Source: Streptomyces lycii
Lineage (GTDB): Bacteria > Actinomycetota > Actinomycetes > Streptomycetales > Streptomycetaceae
Length of the DNA: 64,000 nt
NCBI RefSeq assembly: GCF_009735685.1
Contig: NZ_WHPN01000254.1
Span: forward strand, 1-64,000
Direction: 5' to 3'
Under the pieces are notes generated by a model. The model was not told the DNA's origin. It ran no database searches and was given only the letters and a program-made list of their open reading frames with translations. Shown piece by piece: positions 24,839-33,281 of this stretch. A program made the translations under genes and the position numbers. Position 1 is the stretch's first letter; each line of letters starts with the position of its first letter.

Positions 24839-25387
24839 TCAACCGGACGGCATGACCGAGGACCACACGCCGAACCACTGCTCGGCGCCGTACTCCTCGA
24901 ACCGGTCCACCTCGGTGAACCCCAGCTTCACCGCGAGGCGCACCGACCGGTCGTTGGCGGTCTGCGTGCAGAGCACCACGGGCTCACCGGGGAGTGCTCC
25001 GGCGAACCAGCCGAGTGCCGCCGCGCACGCCTCGGCGGCGTACCCGCGTCCCCATGCCCCGGGCAGGAGCATGTATCCCAGCTCGGCCTCCCCCGCCTCC
25101 GGACGCACGTGCCCCGGCCGCTCCGCGTCCCGCCGGCCGAGCGAGACCGTGCCGATCATCGCTCCGTGGAGGTCGATCACGAACAGGCCCGGGCGCCGCC
25201 CGGGCACCTCGGGCACCGCGCGCTCCAGCTCATCGCGCGGCCGGGGGCCACCGAGGTGGGTGCGCACCTCCGGCGAGGCGAACAGCTCGACGAACGCGGC
25301 ACGGTCCCGGGCCTCGGACTCGCGGAGCACGAGCCGCTCGGTCCTGATCGGTGCGGGCGGCCAGGGTACGGATCCGAGTCCGGTCAT
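24839..25387 (-). CDS. GNAT-family N-acetyltransferase
   Basis: 182 residues, RimJ/RimL-like. IRTERLVLRESEARDRAAF at the N terminus and the acetyl-CoA loop GAWGRGYAAEACAAAL are typical; the C-terminal ANDRSVRLAVKLGF completes the fold. The GMTG-free start ATG at 25387 is chosen because upstream codons are low complexity. Acceptor (protein N terminus or small molecule) is unknown. Same strand as the catabolic operon but 236 bp away, so probably separate. Confidence 0.88.
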   Translation of the reverse strand: MTGLGSVPWPPAPIRTERLVLRESEARDRAAFVELFASPEVRTHLGGPRPRDELERAVPEVPGRRPGLFVIDLHGAMIGTVSLGRRDAERPGHVRPEAGEAELGYMLLPGAWGRGYAAEACAAALGWFAGALPGEPVVLCTQTANDRSVRLAVKLGFTEVDRFEEYGAEQWFGVWSSVMPSG

Positions 25388-25680
25388 GCGGCCACCGAAC
25401 CAGCGGACCCGGCAGCGATCAAGACGCGCGAACCGGCCAACCCGCCGCCTCCGGGCCCCGCCCGCCGGGATTCCGGCGGGCGGGCACGGCAACGCTCCGA
25501 GCCGGCCCGCGCGCGTCCCGGGCAGGGACCGGCAGCGCCGCGGCCGGGGCGGTGCGCGAGCGCCCCCATACGGAGGACGCAGCGGCCCCGTTCGAGGGGT
25601 GCGCCAGTGGCGCCCGCTGGTGCGCGGATCAATTGATTGATACGAGACGCATACCCGCTTCCCCCAGAGAAGAGAAATTC

Positions 25681-28600
25681 ATGGCCGACCGCCCGGAACC
25701 GGATAATTCAGCGTCACCCGACGAAGAGCCGGAGGCTCACTCGTCCCACGGTGAAACGTTCAGCCATGACGGCCCTCCACGGGGGACCGGGAATGACCAG
25801 CCGTCACAGCCGGAGCCGGCAGGCAGTTTTGCGCTTCCTCCCGAATGGGCCCATCGCGGCGAACCGCCGGCCTCGCTGGCGGTCGGGCGTGCGATCAGCT
25901 ATCCGCAATTGACACCGGAACACCTGCAAGCCGCGCCTGCCCAGTCGATGCCCGCGCTGGTGCCGGATCCCTTCGACCCGTCGACGATGATCGACCTGGG
26001 CGCGGCCGCGGTACCGAACTTCAATCTGGTGGACGGCACGGTCGCCATCGCCACCGACCCCCAGATGCCTTTCGTCCTGTTCAAGGGGCACAATCCCAAC
26101 ACCTGGTTCTACGCGCCGCGCTGGGGCCGGCTCGCCAAGAACCCGGACGGCGAGCCGGCTTTCATGGTGACCAAGAAGGTGAGGAACAACCCGGACGGCA
26201 GCAAGACCACGCTCGGCGGCATCCTGAGCTTCATGGTCGAACTGGTCGTGGAACTGCCCAGTGAGGGGCAGCGCCAGCAGTGGGCCAACCTGATCAAAAC
26301 GCTGTACAACATCAACCCCACCGCCGGAGCCTTCAACTTCCAGCCGCTGCGGCTCAGCCCGGGGAAGATGGACGTCTTCGGTCTGGACACGTATGCCAAG
26401 CCGGGCCAGCAGCTCAAGGGGGTGGAGGTGGGCTCCTCCTCGTCGATCGCCTTCGCGATCGAGTTGACGCCGGACGGGGCCGACCACTTCGCGGCGATGC
26501 TCGGCGCCAGCCCGTCGCCGTATCCGCCGCAGGTGTCCATCATGTTCACCTACCGCTACCAGTATCTGATCCCGCAGTGCCAGATCAAGGCCGGCGGCTA
26601 CAAGAAGAAGGCGTACGACTACTTCTCGTGGAACGCCAAAGCGCGGGCGAGCTATTTCGGTCTGGTCAACGGCTCGTTCGACTACCAGTCGGTGCGGGCG
26701 GACCTGCGCCAGCAGCAGGCGCTCAATGTCAGCATCATCGGCCAGACACCGACCGGAGTGGACCTCGCCAAACTGCTCGACGCGATCTTCGACCAGTTCG
26801 TCAAGCTGGAAGTGGGGCAGTGGATCCAGCCGGACCCGAAACCGGCGGAAGCCTCGGCACCCGGGGGATTCTTCGGCGGCGTCTCGGTGGCGATGAAAAG
26901 CGTCTCCCTCTCCGACACCGCCCAGTTCGACCAGACGCTGCATTTCACCGGTATCGGCGAAAACATTCACCAGGTGTCCTTCAACTTCGAGCAGCAGCTC
27001 GGCGCGTTCGATCCGCGCAAGCATCTCTTCGTCGAAGAGGACGACATCAAGCTGCCGTTCAATGTGCTGCTCTCCAACAGCTCGCTGATCAGGCGCATCG
27101 TCCCCTCGGCCAGCTACACCACCCCCACCGGACCGCGGGTCGTGCAGTGCGCCGCCGTCACGGGGGACGAGGGCGGGGAGAGCACGGGCGTCATCCAGTT
27201 CACCTGGCCGCATCAGCCCTCGTCGGCCCAGCTGGAGCTGCTGGTCGACTTCAAGGAGCCGCACATCGGCTACAAGTACCGGCAGACGCTGCCGGTCTCC
27301 GACACCGGCGCGGCCTTCGCGTTCTACCCGACCCAGTACGTGCAGCGAACCGAGCTGATCTTCGCCGACGCCGCGTACGTCGCCGATGTCACCTCCAAGG
27401 CGCTGCTGAAGTGGGAATGGACACCGCCGGTTCGCGAGGGCATGCCACCGCGCCCCAAGGTGGCCGGGCACTTCCTGGTGACCGTCGACCCGGAGGGCAA
27501 CCCGAGCAACCTGCCGACACACGACATCGTGTTTCCCTTCCACCCGGACGACTGGACGGGCGCCGGCACCCCGGACATCCTGTACAAGTTCCAGGGCCTG
27601 ACCGGCGACTGGCGGGGCATGAACGCCTCCGGCAAGATCCCGATCGGCGAAACGGTCCTGGCCGTGAGCTGGGACGGGGCCACGTCGCTGGGTGAGCCGT
27701 CCATCCCGGCCGCCCTGGTCGAGAAGGAACTGCAGGGCCCGGGTTACCGGCGGCGGCTGACGGCCATGTTCGGACCGCCGCCGCAGCCGGACGGGCCGTC
27801 CCCGGCGCGGAGCGGCGGCCCCGGGCAGGCGTCCGGTGCCGGCTTCATCGCCCCGGGCCGACCGGGCCAGCCCGGACAGCCGGCGCTCCCCGGGCAGCCC
27901 CTGGAGGACGCGAGGCCCAAGCCGCCGTATCCGCTGGGTTTCAAGCCGGACGTGCAGAACGGAGAGCTGAGCCTCTACGGCCGCGAGCTGGTGGCCCGGG
28001 CCAACTACGCCCGCGCGCAGAGCGCCGGCGCGGCCGCCGACGCCCCCAGGGCGGCGCCGGGCGCCTACGACTACCGCAACGTGAACGGGTATGACTACAT
28101 CAGCCCGGTCAAGAGCCAGGGAAACTGCGGTAGCTGTGTCGCGTTCGGCGTGGCGGCCGCGGTGGAGGCGTCTCAGAAGGTCTACCACCCCGAGCTGAAC
28201 CCGGACTTCTCAGAGGCCCATCTGTTCTTCTGCCACGGGCGCAACGACGGCCGGACCTGCGGGAACCTCGGGGAAACGAACGCGGGATGGTGGCCGGAGC
28301 GGGCCCTGACGGCATGGCGTGACAAAGGTGTGGCGGACGAGGGGTGCTTTCCCTACGCCGGGCCGGTCACCACGTCCCATCCGACACCCGGCTGCACGCC
28401 CTGCTGGGACGTGTCCAGCCGGGTCACCAAAATCCAGGCGTTCTACGAGCTCAACAGCGTGGACGCGATGAAGTCGTGGATGGCGACGGGGTACGGGCCC
28501 CTGGTCGCCGGCTACACCGTCTACCAGGACTTCTTCGACTTCTTCCAGGTCAACACCCAGCCGTCGGCGGTGTACCGGAAGAGCAGCTCGCCGGGAACGA

Positions 28601-28764
28601 ACTGGGGCGGCCACTGCGTCTGCGTGATCGGTTACAGCGACTACGAGCAGGCCTGGATCTGCAAGAACAGCTGGGGACCCCACTGGGCGGCCGCCGGCTT
28701 CTTCAAGATCGGTTACGGAGAAGTGGGCATCGACTACCAGATGTTCGGCGCCTACACCGGCTGA
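25681..28764 (+). CDS. 1027-residue papain-like (C1) cysteine protease with large beta-rich N-terminal region
   Basis: The C-terminal ~240 residues are a papain-fold peptidase: Gln813 and Cys819 in SQGNCGSCVAFG, His978 in GGHCVCVIGYSD and Asn996 in ICKNSWGPHWA, so all catalytic residues are present. A Pro/Gly linker spans about residues 697-755. Residues 75-690 are a beta-rich region I do not recognise; residues ~475-665 resemble part of the protein encoded at 29133. Residues 1-60 are acidic low complexity. No signal peptide or propeptide of the cathepsin type is visible, so it may act inside the cell or leave by a non-Sec route. RBS AGAGAAG before ATG 25681. Confidence 0.9.
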   Translation: MADRPEPDNSASPDEEPEAHSSHGETFSHDGPPRGTGNDQPSQPEPAGSFALPPEWAHRGEPPASLAVGRAISYPQLTPEHLQAAPAQSMPALVPDPFDPSTMIDLGAAAVPNFNLVDGTVAIATDPQMPFVLFKGHNPNTWFYAPRWGRLAKNPDGEPAFMVTKKVRNNPDGSKTTLGGILSFMVELVVELPSEGQRQQWANLIKTLYNINPTAGAFNFQPLRLSPGKMDVFGLDTYAKPGQQLKGVEVGSSSSIAFAIELTPDGADHFAAMLGASPSPYPPQVSIMFTYRYQYLIPQCQIKAGGYKKKAYDYFSWNAKARASYFGLVNGSFDYQSVRADLRQQQALNVSIIGQTPTGVDLAKLLDAIFDQFVKLEVGQWIQPDPKPAEASAPGGFFGGVSVAMKSVSLSDTAQFDQTLHFTGIGENIHQVSFNFEQQLGAFDPRKHLFVEEDDIKLPFNVLLSNSSLIRRIVPSASYTTPTGPRVVQCAAVTGDEGGESTGVIQFTWPHQPSSAQLELLVDFKEPHIGYKYRQTLPVSDTGAAFAFYPTQYVQRTELIFADAAYVADVTSKALLKWEWTPPVREGMPPRPKVAGHFLVTVDPEGNPSNLPTHDIVFPFHPDDWTGAGTPDILYKFQGLTGDWRGMNASGKIPIGETVLAVSWDGATSLGEPSIPAALVEKELQGPGYRRRLTAMFGPPPQPDGPSPARSGGPGQASGAGFIAPGRPGQPGQPALPGQPLEDARPKPPYPLGFKPDVQNGELSLYGRELVARANYARAQSAGAAADAPRAAPGAYDYRNVNGYDYISPVKSQGNCGSCVAFGVAAAVEASQKVYHPELNPDFSEAHLFFCHGRNDGRTCGNLGETNAGWWPERALTAWRDKGVADEGCFPYAGPVTTSHPTPGCTPCWDVSSRVTKIQAFYELNSVDAMKSWMATGYGPLVAGYTVYQDFFDFFQVNTQPSAVYRKSSSPGTNWGGHCVCVIGYSDYEQAWICKNSWGPHWAAAGFFKIGYGEVGIDYQMFGAYTG

Positions 28765-28800
28765 GCCCCTCGCCTCCCCTCCCACCGGAAAGGACCAGGC

Positions 28801-29136
28801 GTGGCTGAAGTAGCGGTGGACCACACCGATGAGGGCCGCACCGTGGAACTCCACGTCGGTGACGTGCTCGTCGTCACTCTGCCGGTCAACATGCTGACGG
28901 GCCTGCGCTGGGTCGTCGACTCGTACGACCGGCGCAGCCTCGCTCTCGTCGGGGAAACCGTGGCGCCCCCGCCGCCGGGAGGCGCCCTGGGAGCCGGTGG
29001 GACGGTGGCGGTCTTCCGTTTCCGGACCGACGCCCCGGCCCCGGCGCCTTCGAGGCTGGTCCTCGGCCTGCGCCGGGGCGCCGGGCCCGACGAAGACGTG
29101 CAGCAGTACGGGCTGCTGCTGGACATCAGGGCATGA
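28801..29136 (+). CDS. chagasin-like (I42) cysteine protease inhibitor
   Basis: 111 residues, 36 bp after the protease gene. The three binding loops of chagasin can be placed in order and spacing: loop L2 NMLTGLRW at residue 30 (family NPTTGF.W), loop L4 LGAGGT at residues 63-68 (family G.GG), and loop L6 LGLRRG at residues 88-93 (family RPW, Trp missing). The strand before L2, HVGDVLVVTLPVN, matches the family pattern. It should fold as an Ig-like barrel and block papain-type enzymes, presumably the one encoded upstream. No signal peptide, matching the protease. The stop overlaps the next start (ATGA). Confidence 0.75.
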   Translation: MAEVAVDHTDEGRTVELHVGDVLVVTLPVNMLTGLRWVVDSYDRRSLALVGETVAPPPPGGALGAGGTVAVFRFRTDAPAPAPSRLVLGLRRGAGPDEDVQQYGLLLDIRA

Positions 29137-30167
29137 GAATCGCGATGGTCACGGCCTCGACAGGCGTCGGCACGCTCCGCGGCAACCGCCGCTTCGACCT
29201 GGAGACCGGCATCGAGGCCTCCGGGATGGGGCGGGCCGACGTGTGGTGGCGCCATCTGCCGGGCGGCGGACGCGAACTCGTCCCGCTGCTCGGCGCGCGG
29301 CTGTGCGCGTTGGGCCCGGTCGGTTACGAGGCCCTGGGCCACCGGGAACTGGCCGCACTCACCTACCACGGTGAAAGCCTCCCCGGGCATCCCCGGGGTG
29401 AGAACAACCTCGCGTCCGGCAGTGTGATCGCGGTCCGCACCCGCTCCGGGCAGCTGGCGAAAATGCAGGTCCAGACGTACGGACACGATCTGCGGATCCG
29501 CTGGCAGGGCTGCCCGCCGCCGCCCCGGTTCAAAGGTTTGAAAGTGGTGGTCGGCAGCGCACCCCCCTGGCTCGTCTCCCGGTACGTGGTGGACTGCGCG
29601 TACGAGAGCCCGGACGGTTCGATGCACCCGTGCGGCCGTGGTGAGTTCGGTGCGGACGGCGGAGTCGTCGAGGACAGGATCTCCGACGCGTGGGGCGGTT
29701 TCCCGGCGACGGCGCGGGTGGTCGTCGCCGTCGACTTCCAGCCCGGGACAGGGCTGCAAGGCGTGGTCGAACACTTCGCCCCCGAGGTCGGGGCGGCCGG
29801 TGTGTCCATGCTGTACGAACCCAACCAGGAGATCCGTAGGGTCAAGCTCGTCTTCGGCCTCACGCCGCCGGCCGGGGCGCAGGACTATCTGCTCCTGCGC
29901 TGGGTGTACCGGTCCGGCGCCTCCGCCGGTGGCGGGAGCCAGAAGACCCTGACCGGCCCGGACCTGCAGGGGAATGTCGCCCAGCACGAGATCGCCTTCC
30001 CGCCGGACGCCTCCACGGCGGCCGCCGTCGACCTGACCGTCGACGGGGTCTACCAGGCCGCGGAACTGGTCCAGTTCAAGCAGCGCGTCTCCCTGCCGGC
30101 CTCTGCGCTCGCCTTCCGGTTCCGCAAGCAGGGCTCAGGGCCCCGCTACCGCCTCGAAGCCTTCTGA
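29133..30167 (+). CDS. beta-rich protein of unknown function sharing a module with the protease
   Basis: 344 residues, coupled to the inhibitor gene by an ATGA overlap. The N-terminal part has RADVWWRHLPGG, ARLCALG, LAALTYHGESLPG and IAVRTRSGQLAKMQVQ, a pattern I have met in uncharacterised proteins but cannot name. The C-terminal part (~155-335) lines up with protease residues ~475-665: VDF at 200-202 against 522-524, RRVKLVF at 235-241 against QRTELIF at 555-561, LLRW against LLKW, and HEIAFP against HDIVFP. No enzyme motif or export signal seen. Possibly a scaffold or decoy partner. Confidence 0.75.
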   Translation: MRIAMVTASTGVGTLRGNRRFDLETGIEASGMGRADVWWRHLPGGGRELVPLLGARLCALGPVGYEALGHRELAALTYHGESLPGHPRGENNLASGSVIAVRTRSGQLAKMQVQTYGHDLRIRWQGCPPPPRFKGLKVVVGSAPPWLVSRYVVDCAYESPDGSMHPCGRGEFGADGGVVEDRISDAWGGFPATARVVVAVDFQPGTGLQGVVEHFAPEVGAAGVSMLYEPNQEIRRVKLVFGLTPPAGAQDYLLLRWVYRSGASAGGGSQKTLTGPDLQGNVAQHEIAFPPDASTAAAVDLTVDGVYQAAELVQFKQRVSLPASALAFRFRKQGSGPRYRLEAF

Positions 30168-30175
30168 ACAGGCGG

Positions 30176-30532
30176 TCACGCGGCATGCCTGTCCAGCCAC
30201 GCGCGGTGCTGCGCCTCGCTCTTCGCGGGTACGCCCACGGGCCAGGGCCAGTCGAGCGCCTCGCCGGAACGGAAGGCGAAGGTGGCCGGAGCCTCCCCGA
30301 CGTTCAGCACGTCACAGACGGCCGGAGCGGACTCCCGCGTGATCCGGCAGAACTCCGCCCGCCCCTCGTAGACCGTTGCCAGCCGGCGGTAACGCTCACG
30401 CAGCCGCTTGCACGACCAGCAGGACCGGGAGTCCGCCAGCCACAGGCTCAGCCGGTCCATCTGGACGATTCCGTAGAACGTCTCCAGGTCCGCCACGTCG
30501 TACAGGCCCGTCGGCCGCGTTGCCGTGCTCAT
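30176..30532 (-). CDS. thioredoxin-fold protein with CWSC active site
   Basis: 118 residues, convergent with the preceding gene (8-bp gap). The redox motif is SRSCWSCKRL near residue 40 and the cis-Pro loop is VGEAPATFAFRSG. It is a clear paralogue of the product of the gene at 30949, sharing DLETFY, QMDRLSLW, LDWPWP and the C-terminal AWLDRH. CWSC is unusual; the Pro of CGPC is replaced by Ser, which normally makes a more oxidising or less stable dithiol. Start ATG 30532 is chosen by length match to the paralogue; no good RBS. Confidence 0.8.
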   Translation of the reverse strand: MSTATRPTGLYDVADLETFYGIVQMDRLSLWLADSRSCWSCKRLRERYRRLATVYEGRAEFCRITRESAPAVCDVLNVGEAPATFAFRSGEALDWPWPVGVPAKSEAQHRAWLDRHAA

Positions 30533-30602
30533 ACGTCCATGGTGACGGCAGCCCGCCGCCCCTGCACGCCCAGTCGCGGCGCCGCGACGCGAAGGAGAGC
30601 GC

Positions 30603-30938
30603 ATGAATCCCTGTGACGACTACTCGGCGGTCGCGACGACGGCCGGCACGGCCTGGCTGCCCGTCTGCTCCGGCACGGACACCAGCTGCGAACTCCGCAG
30701 GGGCCACAGGAGTCCCGGGGTGCTCGCCCTGCAGGTGAGCCTCAACCAGTGCTACGGCCAGGGCATCTTGGAGGACGGGGACTTCGGGCCGGTCACCGAG
30801 AGGGCGCTGAAGCGCGCACAAGCCGCGGCGGGCACCACCGTGGACGGCGTCTACGGGCCGTACACGCGGGACGCGATGCTCCACGCGGGAACGTGGGGGG
30901 ACGAACGGCTCCGCTATGACGGTCCCGGGGGGAAGTGA
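30603..30938 (+). CDS. peptidoglycan-binding-domain protein
   Basis: 111 residues with a PG_binding_1 three-helix domain at about residues 36-95: SPGVLALQVSLNQCYGQG then DGDFGPVTERALKRAQ and GVYGPYTRDAML. The N-terminal half is short with two Cys residues (PVCSG, SCELRRG). No signal peptide is recognisable, which is odd for a wall-binding protein; it may be carried out with a partner. Good AAGGAG site before ATG 30603. It lies between two thioredoxin-fold genes that face the other way. Confidence 0.82.
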   Translation: MNPCDDYSAVATTAGTAWLPVCSGTDTSCELRRGHRSPGVLALQVSLNQCYGQGILEDGDFGPVTERALKRAQAAAGTTVDGVYGPYTRDAMLHAGTWGDERLRYDGPGGK

Positions 30939-30948
30939 GCCCGTGCCG

Positions 30949-31299
30949 TCACAGATGGCGGTCGATCCAGGCGCGGTACTCCTCCTGGGCCGTGGCCGCC
31001 GGAGGTCCCGGCCAGGGCCAGTCGAGCGCGGTCCCCGCCCGGTAGGCGTGGGTGGCCGGGATGCGCAGCACATGGAGGGCGGAGGAGATCCCGGGCTCGT
31101 CGTCCACGTCGACCCGGTGGAACAGCACCTGTTCACCGTAGTGGGCGACGAGCTCCAGATACCGGGCCCGGACGATCCGGCACGGACCGCACCAGTCGGC
31201 ATCGAAGAACCAGATGCTCAGGCGTTCCATCTGCGTGACCGCGTAGAAGGTGTCCAGATCGGTGACGGGGGCCATCGTCGGCGCAGCGGAACTCTTCAC
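30949..31299 (-). CDS. thioredoxin-fold protein with CGPC active site
   Basis: 116 residues from GTG 31299; ATG 31275 is an alternative start. Classical thioredoxin site ADWCGPCRIV and cis-Pro RIPATHAYRAG. Ends in ALDWPWPGPP ... AWIDRHL like its paralogue at 30176. Placed 10 bp from the end of the convergent PG-binding gene. A disulfide reductase for the neighbouring Cys-rich proteins, or for the active-site Cys of the protease, is a reasonable role but is inference. Confidence 0.85.
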   Translation of the reverse strand: MKSSAAPTMAPVTDLDTFYAVTQMERLSIWFFDADWCGPCRIVRARYLELVAHYGEQVLFHRVDVDDEPGISSALHVLRIPATHAYRAGTALDWPWPGPPAATAQEEYRAWIDRHL

Positions 31300-31755
31300 G
31301 GCTCCATGATCGCCCGATGGAGGCGGCCGCACCTCGCGGCCTGGGCCGTTCGTGCGGTCCGGCCGGGGAGGCGTCCGGCATTCCCGGGATCGGGTCCTGT
31401 TCCCCCGCCGTGCCCGCCTCCGAGGGCGCATGGCGCCTATCGGCGTGACCGGCACCGCGCTCCGGGCCGGGCGGCCGTGTCGGCTCTGGGTGGCCGTGTA
31501 TCGGTGCCGGGCGGCCGTGTGCCGGCACCGGGGCGGGCGCGCCGCCCCACGAGCGGAGGGAGAGGGGACGGGACGGGCCGGGTTGAACGGGCCGGGACGG
31601 ATGAACAGGCCGGGACGGATGAACAGGCCGGGACGGGTGAACGGGCCGGAAGGCTGTTCCGGCCCTTGACGGGTACTGGCGTGCGAACGCGGTGCGGCCC
31701 GCGCGGTGCGGCTGCGGGATCCCGGTGACCGGGCTTCGACGAAGTGGGGAATGCC
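31300..31755. other. 456-bp intergenic region with 18-bp repeats
   Basis: No gene supported. It contains the divergent promoters of the thioredoxin-fold gene (minus) and the SDR gene (plus), and the tandem repeat listed separately. Confidence 0.5.
31585..31650. repeat. 18-bp tandem repeat, 3.6 copies
   Basis: Unit GAACAGGCCGGGACGGAT at 31585, 31603 and 31621 with one or two changes, then a partial copy to 31650. The length keeps reading frames open, so the apparent peptides here are not evidence of coding. Confidence 0.92.
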
Positions 31756-32487
31756 ATGCTGCTGGAGAACAAGACCGCCATCGTCTACGGCGGCGCCGGG
31801 GCGATCGGCTCCGCGGTCGCCCGCGTCTTCGCCCGCGAAGGCGCAACGGTCCATTTGGCCGGACGCACCCGGGCCCCCCTGGAGGAGCTGGCCGGGGCCA
31901 TCGCCGCATCCGGGGGCCGCGTCGAGGTCGCCACGCTCGACGCGACGGACCGCGCCGCGGTCGGGCGGCACGCCGACGCCGTCGACCGGCACTCCCCCGG
32001 GATCGACATCGCCTTCAACGCCACGTCCAACGACGACCTGCACGGCACCCCGCTGGTCGACATGGCCGGCGAAGACGTGCTGCGCCCCGTCGTCAAGGCG
32101 GTCACCACCCATCTGACCCTGGCCACCGCCGTCGCCCGTCACATGATTCCCCGCCGCACCGGGGTGATCCTGGCCACGGGCGGCGGCCGGGAGGCCATCC
32201 CCGGCCTCGGCGGCTCCCATGTCGCCTGGTCCGCCCTCTCCGGTCTGTGCCGCCAGCTCGCCGGCGAACTCGGCCCGTACGGCATCCGGTCGGCCTGGCT
32301 GCTCTCCCCCGGCTCGCCCGGTCCGTCCACCCCGCCCGGGGACGACCCCGAGGCGTCCGTGACTCTGCTCCACCGCCGGCCGCGTCTGGAGGACGTCGCC
32401 CACGCCGCGGCCTTCCTCGCCTCCGACCGCGCGCCGACCATGACCGCCACCGAGGTCAATGTCACCGGCGGCGCCGTCGTCGACTGA
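31756..32487 (+). CDS. SDR-fold protein with non-canonical active site
   Basis: 243 residues. The nucleotide-binding loop is VYGGAGAIGSAVARVFA and the C terminus NVTGGAVVD is SDR-like. The region that should contain YxxxK reads GGSHVAWSALSGLCRQLAG: Tyr aligns with Ser and Lys with Trp, so the usual proton relay is missing. It may be a binding protein or use another mechanism. ATG 31756 is preferred (GGGGA at -11); a GTG three codons upstream is possible. No operon partners. Confidence 0.85.
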   Translation: MLLENKTAIVYGGAGAIGSAVARVFAREGATVHLAGRTRAPLEELAGAIAASGGRVEVATLDATDRAAVGRHADAVDRHSPGIDIAFNATSNDDLHGTPLVDMAGEDVLRPVVKAVTTHLTLATAVARHMIPRRTGVILATGGGREAIPGLGGSHVAWSALSGLCRQLAGELGPYGIRSAWLLSPGSPGPSTPPGDDPEASVTLLHRRPRLEDVAHAAAFLASDRAPTMTATEVNVTGGAVVD

Positions 32488-32819
32488 GCGCGCGCGCCGG
32501 GCTGTCCCCGTCCCACGGCACCACGGGCCCGCGGAAGCCCGCCGGTCCGGCTGTCATCGCCCGGTCGGCTCAGCTGCGCGGCCCTCCCCCGGCCGCCGTT
32601 CGCGCCGGAGCGCATCGTGACGGCCGCCGCCGTCCCGAGGCGCCTTCGCTCCGGCGACCGGAAACACGTAGCGGATACGCACCCGGGCGGCCGGGAGCGG
32701 GCCTCGGACGCCGCCGCACGGGCGGCACTGCCCTGCGGGAGCGGCCGGCCGGGTGCCGCCGCCGCGCCTGGCCTGCGGCCGGGCGCGGGCAGTGAGCGGG
32801 ACGCCCGCGCCGCCGGTGG
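32488..32819. other. 332-bp region between convergent genes
   Basis: Nothing recognisable. Open frames across it are on the strand opposite to or out of frame with real genes and have low-complexity products. Confidence 0.4.
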
Positions 32820-33281
32820 TCAGGAATCGGCCGGGGCCGCTCGGCCGGCCAGTTCGGCGGCGAGAAGCCGCATGGCCTGTCGGTTGGCACGCCGCATCAC
32901 GGTCCGCACCAAGGGGGCCATCAGCCGGTCGGCGAGCGGGGCGGCCAGCCAGGAGTACGTGAACGAGACACGGCTCCCGCCGCCGGGCAGCGGTTCGACG
33001 ACGTACACGCCCCGGCCCCGGCGGCGGCCGTCCACGCCGGTGTTGCCCTCGACGATGCGGCGCGGCGCCTCTGCCTCGACGACTTCGACGACGTCGGTCT
33101 TCCTGCCGCCCAGGACGGCGGTGACCGTGGCGCACGAACCGACACCGCGGGGCGCGCCGCTGTAGCGCCAGTCGGTCAGGTAATGGCGGGTGAACAGCTC
33201 GTGGTTGGCCATGACATCGAGGAAGTCGTAGACCTGCTCGGGTGGCTGCCGTACGTCGGTGGACACGGTGACGGGCCTCAT
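32820..33281 (-). CDS. SRPBCC (START/Bet v 1-like) family protein
   Basis: 153 residues from ATG 33281 (MRPVTVSTDVRQPPEQVYDFL). The helix-grip fold is indicated by the opening strand followed by PPEQVYDFLDVMANHE, the central RIVEGNTGVDGRRRGRGVY strands and the long C-terminal helix. Such proteins bind hydrophobic ligands such as polyketides or lipids. Divergent from a TetR gene with two matched operators in between, one touching this start, so it is almost surely repressed by that TetR. ATG 33290 is an alternative start. Confidence 0.85.
   Translation of the reverse strand: MRPVTVSTDVRQPPEQVYDFLDVMANHELFTRHYLTDWRYSGAPRGVGSCATVTAVLGGRKTDVVEVVEAEAPRRIVEGNTGVDGRRRGRGVYVVEPLPGGGSRVSFTYSWLAAPLADRLMAPLVRTVMRRANRQAMRLLAAELAGRAAPADS

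Noticed and set aside
25804-28188. 794-codon open frame antisense to the cysteine protease gene
   Set aside because: Long antisense frames are expected at this GC content; the product is Arg/Gly/Val-rich without any domain, while the plus-strand product has a complete catalytic set.
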